Shown here: positions 53,801-64,000 of the stretch, piece after piece
Position numbering within the stretch: position 1 is the stretch's first letter
Layout: the number at the start of each line of letters is the position of its first letter
NCBI GenBank assembly: GCA_963978895.1
Contig: OZ022242.1
Coordinates: 34,313,173-34,377,172, forward strand
From: Erpobdella octoculata
Lineage: Eukaryota; Annelida; Clitellata; Hirudinida; Erpobdellidae
Length of the DNA: 64,000 nucleotides
Direction of reading: 5' to 3'
Translations under genes and position numbers: made by a program
The notes under the pieces: model-generated
Seen by the model: only the letters and a program-made list of their open reading frames with translations
What the model was told of the DNA's origin: nothing
Databases searched by the model: none

Positions 53801-55431
53801 TATATATATATATATTTATAAGTACTACTGTTTTGTATTTTTGAATTTCAGTTTCAGCCCGAACTTGTACTCGTTTCGTGCGGATTTGATGCAGTCATCG
53901 GTGATTGCGAAGTTAGTCATATTATTGATTGATTGTACTGATGAAAGCAGGAAAGTAAGCGGGAGTGGGAAAGCGACTGGGAGTGAGAAAGCAAGTGTGT
54001 AGGCTAACAGGAGCGAGAGAGAAAAACCGCTAAAAACCCCATGCAATGCTGGGTACCCTGCTAGTTGTTTATAATAATAATAGTAAAAATTATAAAATTT
54101 GAAGTAAATTTTTTTACATTTGTAGAGTAAAAATTTTGTGACACCAGCGTGTTTCGCTCATCTCACTCATATGGTCAGGCAGATAACGGAAAAAACTTGT
54201 TTCATTTTTGAAGTTAGTTTTACCTTTGTGTATTGTACCAATTTTGTGTTTAAACCATTTTTTGTTTCTGCATCTGTTATAATTTCTAAAATCCACATCA
54301 ATTTTAGATCACTCTTTTTTGTGACATAGTTTTTTTTTCTCAAAATTATTTTACTGTTGTAACAAGATGACACACCATTACATCTGGTTGAGATTGTAGA
54401 AAGTTTGTCAGTAGTTGATACGTAGTGGACGGTCTTTATAAGTCTTTGGTTGAGTCATAGTACTTTGGATTAGTTTAAGTTTTCATTGAAAACATTTATA
54501 TATGTTTATTTCTACCAATACTTGACAGGTGTAGAGATATTTATTTATGAGCTGTTTGTTTCTATTTATTGTGTTGGCTTTTCTCAATAAATAAATAAAT
54601 AAATAAATAAGATGTACAGCTATGTAGTAATTGGTCTGATTTTAATATGCTAAGGTAATCTTATTATAATATGTTAAGTTAATCTTATTATAATATGTTA
54701 AATAATTTAATTATGTTAATTATTGTGTTAATTTGTCTACTAGTAATATGTTCAGTCATCTTAACTAATTATATTAACAATCATTTAAGATAATATATTA
54801 ATTCATCTTATTATAATGTATTCATTTATCTAATCATAATATATTCATTTACTAATCATAATATATTTTTCAGTTAATTAATAGGTTGACTTATTAAGTA
54901 TAATATTGTAATATTTTAATTAATCCAATCTTATTAGGTTTATTCATTTATCGCATTAATAATTCATCACATTATTTGTCCAGGGTGGCTATTGCTTAAA
55001 ATCCCTCTCTGAAAGCTTGGCATTAACGATAAGAACTCTGCTTGGTGATCCGTGTCCCAAACTACCCCCTCTTACTCCACCATCTCAAAGGTAAAACTTG
55101 ATTTAACATTTATTTAACATTCTACCGTGCTAGTTTAAAATAAATTTATTTATTTATCTTGTTTTGTCATGTTTAACTTATTTCAAGAGAGAACTAAATG
55201 AATCATCATCATCACCACCACTATCATCATCATCATCATCATCATCATGAATTTGAGTGATTACATTCATACAGTACGAGAATGTCGATACTGAATTCTC
55301 TGAGAGTCCTTCGACCATTCTGGAAATGCCTCAAGTACCAGCCCGATGAAACCATTAACTGTTCGTCTGAAGTTGACATCATCACTCCAAAGCAGTCAGT
55401 TGTTTCTTTATAAATAATTATTTTTCAAAAA

Positions 55432-55504
<73 letters not shown>

Positions 55505-58500
55505 TTTTATGTATATTTAGTCATTTATTATTTTATATATTTATCTCTTTATTTCTTTTTTTTATAATTATCACATTTTAATAATTTTTATTTAAACATG
55601 TTATTATTGTTTTAAAAATCTTTAGGGGGATTGAGATGGCTGACATTGTTGGACCACCTGAGTTTTATAAAGTGGATGAATACGAGAAGAATTCTGCTGA
55701 GGAAGAAGAAGAATATAATAAAGAAATTGATCTTCTGATTGAAAATACTCTTCTCCTTTCTCCTCTCAACAGGCTTGTTAATTTAAGAAAAAATTAAATT
55801 AAATTATTATTAATATTAATATTATTGTTATTAAAAACATCTTTTTTTTATTCTGTTTACCAGAACCTGTTTGGCTTATGACGAAGGAATGCTTGAGCAC
55901 AAACAGATCACCGGGTTTGAATTCACATAGTTTTATTATATATTAATCCTGTTTTTAAGCTTTTAAAATTTCTTTTCCGTCATGTATCAGCTCTCATCCG
56001 GAGAGACCCGACAGGATCAAACACATTAAAATGAAACTTGAAGAATTAGGACTGTGGAAAAGATGTCAGATTGTTGAAGTGGGTCATGGCCATTTTGAAA
56101 TTGTTGTTTCTATGATGTCTAAGTTGTTGTTTGTTATTCAGCAACATGTTAACAGCTTTGTTTGATATTAATGTGTAATTTGTATACTACATGTAACATT
56201 TAATGTCTAGTTTTTATAAAATGTCTAACATTTTATGCATAAAAAAATCTCTGTAATAAAAGTAATACATTTAACATTCAATACATAATAATAATGCATA
56301 GTTTTTGTAATTCATGTAACATTGAATACTTAGAAATACATAGTTTTTATAATACATGTAACATTAAATCCATAATAATACATAGTTTTTATAATACATG
56401 TAACATTAAATCCTTAATAATACATAGTTTTTATAATACATGTAACATTAAATCCATAATAATACATAGTTTTTATAATACATGTAACATTAAATCCTTA
56501 ATAATACATAGTTTTTATAATACATGTAACATTAAATCCATAATAATACATAGTTTTTATAATACATGTAACATTGAATACATATTTTAGAAAAGAAATG
56601 CAACCATGGAAGAACTGAATTTAATTCACGAGTTAGATTTTATATTATGAAATGATTTAATTAAAATTGATAAAATATAATATAACTTTAATTTCTTTAT
56701 AATTAAATATAATTTTTTTAAACAGAACAAGCTACATAGAAAAAATAAAGGGATATTCATTTCTCAATAGAAAAGATCTGGATATAATGACAAAATCTGA
56801 TGAATTTGTTGCTCATTCCATTTATGCTTGCGAGGTTGTTATTGTTGAGGATTTGTATTTTGATTGTTGAGGATTTGTATTCTTGATGTTAAGGATTTGT
56901 TTTCTTATTGTTGAGGATTTGTATTCTTATTGTTGAGGATTTGTATTTTTATTGTTGAGGATTTGTATTCGTATTGTTGAGGATTTGTATTCTTGTTGTT
57001 GAGGACTTGTATTTTTGTTGTCAAGGATTTGTTTTCTTATTGTTGAGGATATGTATTATTATTAATGAAGATTTTCATAACGTGGATTTTTATTATTATT
57101 AATGAGGATTTCATTCATATTGTTGAGGGTTTTTATTCTTATTATTGAGGATTTGTATTTTATTGTTGTAATTTTGTGCTGTTACTGTATCATTATTGTT
57201 GAAGATTTATGTTGTTGCTGTTGAAATTCTTTGTTGATAGAAAAATTCCATTTCAGGCAACATACGAATGTTCAACACTTGCTGTCGGAGGATTTTTAAA
57301 CGTTGTAGATGAAGTTCTCTCCGGTAGAGTAAGTTGTTACAATTTGTTTCTTTCGATTCTCTGTTGTTATTTATTATTAATATCAAATTAATGAATTAAT
57401 ACAAAAAATTCAATTTGTTGTTTAGTAGTTGTATACTTTGTCTACTCTGATTTAGTAATCGTATATGTTGTGATTTAGTTTTGTTGATTTGTTATCTTAT
57501 TTTTTTTTCATTGTTTATTAATTCTTTCTTTTTTTTATAAATTGTAGTTATGATTTATTTAGTTATTCGGTTATTTTTCAGAGTAGAAACGGGTTTGCCA
57601 TTGTAAGGTTAGTCATTGATTGAACATTAATAAACGAATTTAATTTATTTATAATTTTTTTAATAATATTTTATTTAATTGGTTTTTCTTATTTTTCTTT
57701 ATTATTTATAATAAATTAACATTTTTAATAACAGACCACCCGGCCATCATGCGGAAAGCAATGAGGCAAATGGTTTTTGTTTCTTCAACACTGTCGCCAT
57801 AGCAGCTAAATATTGTCAACAGAAGTACAACATGAAAAGGTTTTGATAGTATTTGTTGCAGTTTTTACACACTTTTACATAACTTGACTTCTCTGTTTGT
57901 CTGTCGTCAAATTTTGCAATCGACTTTAAACTAACTTTCCGATGAGCTAGAGACTTAAAAATTTAAACATACTTCCGAACTGATTAACAATGCATTCTAT
58001 TAAATTTTCGGATCGATTGGACAAAATTTAATTAAATAATTATTTGTGATTTTTTCGTCGAAATATTTATTGTCTATGCTAATATGCTCGTTGTTTATGT
58101 AACATCACTGTCGAGAGGATGTTAAATGATCACTTGAATAGTGTAGAAATATAAAAGTGTGTTTTTAAAAAACTTTGTTTTTTGCTTTCACTTGTTTTAT
58201 ATTTGTTGCTGTGTTGAGTATATTTGTTGTAGTTTTAATTATATTCGTTACTGTTTTAAATATATTTGTCACAGTGTTGTTTTCAAATGGTTCCGATATC
58301 GGTTTTGTCAGTTTTTTCTCAAAATTATGTAAAAACCGGAATAATTATGAACTTATTATCATTTAAATGGTATGGTTAAAACTTTGAATTGTGAGAATTT
58401 TCTGTCTTGATGTTTACTGTCTCTGGTGGTCTTTGTTTCAAAATTTATAGTCATCACCTTTTATTTATTTTTTATATAAACTTTTTCCAATTCTTCAAGG

Positions 58501-61500
58501 GTGATGATATTAGATTGGGATGTTCATCATGGTAATGGAACTCAGCAAGCATTTTACTCTGATCCCAGGTACACATCATCAGATTAGTTTTCATGAATTG
58601 ATTAAAATATATCTATATGTTATTTATGCCCTGCAGCGTTCTTACCATCTCGATCCATCGTAGAGATGGTGGTAGATTTTACCCGTGTGGGGATGAAAAT
58701 TCGTCCGACTGGGTGGGAGAAGGAGATGGAGTGGGGTTTAATGTTAACATTCCGTGGCCCAAGGTAAAAAGAAATGTTTGGTGTAATTAATCATTTTAAT
58801 TTTAACTTGAAAAATAAAGCTTCCATTAAAATTTATGCAAATAATTTTTGTTATTTATTTTTTTTTAAGATCATTTTGGTTTTAATAATTTTCTATGAAC
58901 TCTTTTCATCTAACTTTGCAAAATTTAAAATACAAATTCAGGGCAAACAAGGTGATGCTGAGTACATGGCTGTATTCCAACAAATCGTCATGCCGATAGC
59001 ATACCAGGTTATCTTATAATATTTCTTTCTTTAAATGAAGTTTTGAATAGTTTTTTTTTAGTGAAAATAGATGATTGTTTTCGTGCATTTTTGTTGCAAA
59101 ATTTTGTTGTGCATTTATCTTTACGATATTTAATGACTTTTTCTACTTGCTTGCTGTGCATTTATGTTTATGATATTTAATGACTTCTGCTTGTAGTTCA
59201 GTCCAGATGTTGTCTTGGTTTCTGCCGGGTTTGATGCTGCTATTGGAGATCCATTGGTTAATTTTTAAATTTATTTGCTCAATAATTTTGCGAGTTTTGG
59301 ACAATCACTCACCCACTCACAAAAACAGACATCACACACACACACTCGCTCACTCACTCACTCACACTCACTCACTCACACTCACTCACTCACACTCACT
59401 CACTCACTCACTCACTCACTCACTCACTCACTCACTCACTCACTCACTCACTCACTCACTCACTCACTCACTCACTCACTCACTCACTCACTCACTCACT
59501 CACTCACTCACTCACTCACTCACTCACTCACCAGCTCACTCACCTGTTAATTTATCACTTATTCAGGGTGGTTGTTGTATAACTACTGAAGGTTTTAGTC
59601 ACATGGCTTACATGCTTTCAAATCTGTCCAATGGAAGAGTAATGCTTGTTCTCGAGGTTTTTTCATTTATTAATAATTTCATTAAATTTTTTTTTAATTT
59701 AAAGGAAATAGTTTGAAATTTTTTGGAGTTGAATTCCGGTTGTTTTTACTATTGTTACTATAAATGGAATATTTCTTACAATTTCTGTTCCATAAACGAA
59801 ATTACCCAAATTCAAAATATGATCGGGAAGCATTGATTTATTTCAACTATATTAAAATTAAATATTTAAACGTCTACAATAAAATGAAATTCTTTCAATA
59901 AAAAGAAATATGTATAAATATTTGTATTTAAATATTATTATTCATCAAATATTTGTATTTAAATATTATTATTCATCAAATATTTGTATTTAAATATTAT
60001 TATTCATCAAATATTTGTATTTAAATATTATTATTCCTCAAATATTTGTATTTAAATATTATTATTCATCAAATATTTGTATTTAAATATTATTATTCAT
60101 CAAATATTTGTATTTACATATTATTATTCATCAAATATTTGTATTTAAATATTATTATTCATCAATAGGGAGGGTACAACTTGAACCAGATATCTCACGG
60201 GGCGTCCGCTTGTGTTTCAGTTCTCCTTGGAGATCCTCTTCCACCTATAGAATTGAATGCCGTCAACGAAAGGTTATTTTATATTCTAGTTTTAATTGGT
60301 TGTTACTATTTATGGTTGTCGAAATAATAAATTTAATGAAAATATTTTCAGAGCGGTTGAAACAATCAACGAGGTTTTAGATATCCAACAGAAGTATTGG
60401 GATTGTCTTGCTTTCAGAGGTTTATCATCAAATTTGATTTAAATTGTTTAATCATTGTTAGAATTTAAATTGATGTAGATTTATAATTATTAAGGGTTAA
60501 GATATAATTAATATACATGAATGTAATCCCACTCATTATTATAAATTTTTCAGTTGATATTTATATGTTCATTATCGTTCCTATTCTAAACTAAAGAAAT
60601 AAAAAACAATTATTTGTTATAATATCTTTATGTGTTATTTTAAAACTAGTAAATTTAAATGTTATTTAAAAACTCTGTAATAAATTTAAATGTAATTTAA
60701 AAAAAACTGTAATAAATTTAAATGTTATTTAAAAAAACTGTAATCTGTTCATATGAAATCCTTTATTTATTTCTCAGCTCATTTACCAACTCGTGCTTCA
60801 ACACGTCAATGGTTGGACAAACAAATGTCCGAATGGGAGAAAGTTAAATATAAAAAACCCATAAAAGTGGAATACTTGAAGGAATCGACCAGTGATGCAT
60901 TTGTTGCATCAATCAGTGATGCGTCTGCTGCGATGATTGAAACTGCTACCAAAGCAGATGATACAACAGCCCAGATAAGAGAACCAGCTATACTAACAGA
61001 TAATACGAAAACCCAAACAAGTGAAACAGCTATGCAAGCAATAGATACAACCAAGCAAGTTACAGAGCCAACTGTCCAAGCAGATGATACAACTACAGAA
61101 ATAATTGGTACGACAATGGAATTGGTGAAACAGGAAATGCGCCTAGACATCCAATCAACTACAGCGATTTCTCTTCAAGATGTTTCAAAAGTTGACAATA
61201 ATTTTATGTCACCTTCACCTTTATCATCGCTTGCGTCTTCTCAACTATCTCTTCAGAGCAACGATCTTTCCACGCTTTCATCATTGTCATCGTCATGTAA
61301 CGATGTAGGTCCGGCTGCTGCTGCGGCATCAACATCAGCAGCTGCAACAGCACAGCCAGCAGAATATGCTAATGTTGTAGTAGCTGATGATGCCCTCGTG
61401 AATTTATTGTCTGATCTTGCACTTGGCGAGGTATTATACAATTTTTAAAAGCTTTCAATTTAATTCTGAATTTTATGTAAATTGTGATTAAAATAAGTTA

Positions 61501-63274
61501 AAAAATTTAATCTCAACTAAAAGGCTTCGTTTAAAAGCAGAGAAGTGAAAACAGTAAATTAGAATTTTCTTAAAATAAGTATTTCAAGAAATCTTGTGTT
61601 TTAGTTGTAGTCATTATAGGGAGGGGTTTTGAAGTTTGGAATCAGAAATATAGATCTATTTAATTATATCAATACAATAGATGGATATCAAGTCTAAATA
61701 TGATACAGTCATATTTCCACAGTGATATCGGAAAAATTAATTTTTTATTTTTTGTTCTTTTAGGATCATTTGCCGATGCATGCGGTTCAGCCACTGTCCT
61801 GGTGTCCTTGTCTTAACCTCATTAATCCTAATCCGACCCAATTGCACGTTGACACGAGGAAGCCGTGTCTCGAATGCGGAGATGATGTAGAGAACTGGAT
61901 GTGCTTGATTTGTTTTGAGGTAGATGAAGTTTAAAGATGATAAATTATTAAGTTTTTTTTCCGTTGGTGTGATTATTTTGATATTATTTAGTTTTATCTA
62001 CAACTGTAACTGGATCGTTTATTTTTAAAAGTTTCACTTTTATAGGTTGAACTGGCGTGTTATGTGTTTTTCTGCTGATATATTCTTAGGAACAAAGTTT
62101 CGACTGAATTTCCATCTTGTGAACCTTGTTTTGATAATCTTTTATAATGTAAATAAGGTGACCGGTAGGTAGAACCCTGGCATGAAAATTTTTTAGTACT
62201 TTTTAGTTGTAACTGAAATAAACTAAATAAAAACTAAAATGTGACTAATTTTATATATATATATATATAATTATTGATAAATAATTGTTATTTTTATAAA
62301 TATACAGGTTTATTGTTCAAGATTCAGAAATAGTCACATGATCAAACATACTGACGTCACTCAGCATCCACTCGTTCTCAGCTTTTCCGACCTTTCAACC
62401 TGGTGTTATCGTTGTGATGCTTACGTTGACAACCAGGTATTTAATAATTTGTTATCGTTGTGATGCTTACGTTGACAACCAGGTATTTAATAATTTGTTA
62501 TCGTTGTGATGTTTACATTGAGAACCAGGTGTTTAATTTTTCTTTAGTTGTTTATTATGAATGTTTCTAATAGAAGCCGTGTTTTCAAGTTTTTTGTTGA
62601 TAAAGTCAATGATGCCTGTGTTTTGAAGATCTGTTTGTGTTATGCTTATATATGTTGAACACTGACTTTGGTTGACCGCACCGCTAGAAAGTCATTCACA
62701 TGCGCTATTGATTTTATGCTTTTTTTTTCTTTTGCTAGTTTTATTCATGTTAGAATTTTGATTTTCTTCTGTCATGGATTTAATTAGTTATTCCAGAAAA
62801 TGTGAGTTAAATAAGGTACAATTATGGCGGACTCTGATTTCAGCATAATTTTTTACAACATTTTGTTCGGAAATTGAATTTCTCGATATTATTGGATGGT
62901 CATGCTATTCGTTTTATATTTCCTATGCTATAAATATGGCTAAAAGGAAACTTTATTAGCCCTTCTCTTGTTTGCACTTTTTAGGGGCTGAACTGTGCTA
63001 GATAGTTCTTTTAATAAATGTTGTATTTGTACAGTATAGGCGAGTCGTGGACATTTCATTGATGGAATTCATGACAGTCACACTAGACTTAGATAAATCT
63101 GCTTATTAGAATGGAATTTTCAGAATAATTTTTTTTAATAAATTCTATAAATTATGATAACGATATTACTAATCTAATTAACAATTGCATTTAAAATGTT
63201 TCTTTCTCGACCAGGTTCTGAAGCCGTACAAAGATGCAGCCTGCTCTGACAAGTTCCATACTCACTTTCCTTGA
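50833..63274 (+). CDS. HDAC6: Histone deacetylase 6
   Basis: Class IIb lysine deacetylase; the family deacetylates tubulin and HSP90 in the cytoplasm and binds ubiquitin. Thirty-one exons join in frame to 1142 residues (human 1215). Exons 1-31 start at 50833, 51378, 52148, 52570, 52753, 52939, 53322, 53642, 53852, 54126, 54984, 55275, 55626, 55864, 55991, 56591, 56726, 57257, 57582, 57735, 58500, 58637, 58942, 59197, 59567, 60169, 60352, 60778, 61764, 62307, 63215. Both catalytic domains keep key residues: DD1 has [23 protein letters not shown] and EGGYCL; DD2 has [25 protein letters not shown] and EGGYNL. Exon 28 encodes a Ser/Thr-rich linker with 14-residue repeats. The C-terminus is a ZnF-UBP domain ([43 protein letters not shown]) that binds ubiquitin tails. 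Intron 13 appears to use a GC donor (AG|GCTTGT). Confidence 0.95.
53935..54066 (+). mobile_element. Helitron-like 3' end fragment in HDAC6 intron 9
   Basis: GGGAAAGCGACTGGGAG-type units, then CCCATGCAATGCTGGGTACCCTGCTAGT. This is a diverged version of the 11590-11639 terminus with a weakened hairpin. It sits 60 bp upstream of the exon 10 acceptor. Confidence 0.65.
55437..55501. repeat. (TA)n microsatellite in HDAC6 intron 12
   Basis: About 65 bp of TA repeats. Confidence 0.95.
56287..56587 (+). repeat. 42-bp minisatellite in HDAC6 intron 15
   Basis: Seven units of ATACATAGTTTTTATAATAC plus ATGTAACATTAAATCCATAATA. Middle units alternate CCATAATA and CCTTAATA, giving an 84-bp higher-order period. 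The last unit runs into the exon 16 acceptor (TACATATTTTAG). Confidence 0.95.
56835..57190 (+). repeat. ~22-bp TTGTTGAGGATTTG minisatellite in HDAC6 intron 17
   Basis: About 15 degenerate units of ATTGTTGAGGATTTGTATT plus CTT. It begins immediately after the exon 17 donor; the donor GTTGTTATTGTTGAGG itself looks like unit sequence. Confidence 0.9.
57880..58135. repeat. Dispersed repeat in HDAC6 intron 20
   Basis: CTCTGTTTGTCTGTCGTCAA, then TTTTGCAATCGACTTTAAAC and TTTCCGATGAGCTAGAGACTT. This matches in order the CTGTCTG, TTGCAATCAATTT and TTCCTGATGATAGA blocks of the 27.5-29.2 kb units. Confidence 0.6.
59334..59540. repeat. (CACT)n tetranucleotide array in HDAC6 intron 24
   Basis: About 200 bp of CACT repeats, ending roughly 25 bp before the exon 25 acceptor. 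The plus-strand frame reading Leu-Thr-His-Ser is an artefact. Confidence 0.97.
59926..60165 (+). repeat. 31-bp minisatellite in HDAC6 intron 25
   Basis: About eight units of AAATATTTGTATTTAAATAT plus TATTATTCATC. The last unit leads directly into the acceptor CATCAATAG of exon 26. Confidence 0.95.
60939..61106 (+). repeat. Coding 14-residue repeats in HDAC6 exon 28
   Basis: Four consecutive 14-residue units start [30 protein letters not shown] and [10 protein letters not shown]. Position 1 is Glu, 2-3 Thr/Pro-Ala/Thr, 8 is Asp or Asn-adjacent, and 9-10 are Thr-rich. They lie between the second catalytic domain and the zinc finger. Confidence 0.8.
62403..62530 (+). repeat. Tandem copies of the HDAC6 exon 30 end and donor
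   Basis: The last part of exon 30 plus its donor (GTTATCGTTGTGATGC to AACCAGGTATTTAA) is followed by one near-perfect and one diverged copy, each about 46 bp and each with a CAG|GT site. Confidence 0.9.
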
Positions 63275-64000
63275 TTGTGTGGCTTACTCCTTCCAAATGA
63301 GGAAATTAATTATGCAATGAATTTTTTAAATTTCTCATATAACTATGTACATTTTCATCTAGTGAGCCAATCACATTCCACCAACACATTACACCCGTCC
63401 ATAATTAATTCCTCATTAATTCGGTATCGCTGTCTTATTACAAAGCTCTTTCTACTAACATTTCTTCTTTTTTACTTGCTTAATATTTCTTTTAATATAA
63501 CCACACCGAAAATCATGATTACTCTTTTATAGTCAATGAATTGAAATTTCGATGCAAGATGCACATATGTTATTTCATCAGGTCTTTTCACGACATTTTT
63601 CTTCGCTCGTAGAATTATTTTCCTCGCTTGTATATATCCAAATATGCATAGAAGCTAGTGATTGTTTGAGTTTGGAAGTTAAAAATTTGTCATGAGTTTC
63701 TGCTAATGATAATAATTTTAAGTTCGGTGTGTTTATTTTTTTTTCCTTTCATAATCGTAGCATTTCCTTATGTATGCAATGAGTATGAATTAATCATTCA
63801 AATGTGGTAATAATTTATAAAATGCCTCCTATTGAATGAATGTGTAGAACCTATATTTACAGAAGACAGCTCTTTTTATTTTACATAAATGATGACATGG
63901 TGCGGCATTGGCTCCACGAAAAAAAAAAGATTTTACCCGCAAATATTCCAACATGGCTACAAGGCAGCGAGTGTGGGTTGAACAGTGAACCTTTCGTGTT
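63275..64000. other. HDAC6 3' flank, no further gene seen
   Basis: Sequence after the HDAC6 stop, presumably 3' UTR and intergenic DNA. No convincing AATAAA close to the stop was noted, and no other gene is recognised. Confidence 0.5.

Noticed and set aside
53825..54046. Minus-strand frame of 73 codons in HDAC6 intron 9
   Set aside because: Covers the antisense of the Helitron-like minisatellite and exon 9; no independent support.
59180..59716. Plus-strand frame of 178 codons rich in Leu-Thr-His-Ser
   Set aside because: Runs through a (CACT)n array. Only its two ends are real HDAC6 exons, and they are in spliced context.

Overview
The window is nuclear DNA from an AT-rich, repeat-rich invertebrate animal. 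The genes have many short GT-AG introns and the proteins are standard bilaterian ones. A ciliary gene, a cholinesterase-like adhesion gene, a Penelope-like retroelement and Helitron-like elements all fit a lophotrochozoan-type marine invertebrate. The species cannot be fixed from the sequence, so this is inference.

Layout. From 1 to about 32 kb the DNA is mostly non-coding and dominated by repeats: (TA)n tracts, minisatellites, a Helitron-like element at 9.5-11.6 kb, a second antisense Helitron-like copy at 16.0-16.4 kb, and an almost intact Penelope-like element at 16.5-20.1 kb with a hammerhead-like motif near its 3' end. An 850-bp tandem duplication lies at 27.5-29.2 kb. The only confident host gene here is a single-exon IFRD-family gene (8036-9295, minus). 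A signal-peptide first exon at 24.4-24.6 kb (minus) is a weaker candidate.

From 32 to 63.3 kb the DNA is gene-dense. In order: tRNA-Val(AAC) (+), GTF3C5 (-), a catalytically dead cholinesterase-like adhesion protein (+), GAS8/DRC4 (+), ASF1 (-) and HDAC6 (+). GTF3C5 and the adhesion gene are divergent across about 0.7 kb. ASF1 and HDAC6 are divergent across about 1.1 kb. GAS8 starts only about 0.3 kb after the adhesion gene and converges on ASF1. I rebuilt exons by hand from splice sites, phase and family similarity. GTF3C5 (543 aa), the adhesion protein (762 aa), ASF1 (220 aa) and HDAC6 (1142 aa) each close in frame; GAS8 lacks only its extreme N-terminus.

The genes are not one pathway. Several concern chromatin or transcription (ASF1 histone chaperone, HDAC6 deacetylase, TFIIIC subunit, IFRD co-regulator), while GAS8 serves motile cilia and the esterase-like protein serves cell adhesion. 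The most unusual signals are: a 686-bp element present twice in the adhesion gene, one copy bracketed by 93-bp direct repeats; the Penelope-like element with a long C-terminal extension and a hammerhead-like fold; a 14-residue repeat region in HDAC6 at the place of the human SE14 domain; matching exon lengths in the two HDAC6 catalytic domains; and minisatellites running right up to HDAC6 splice acceptors.
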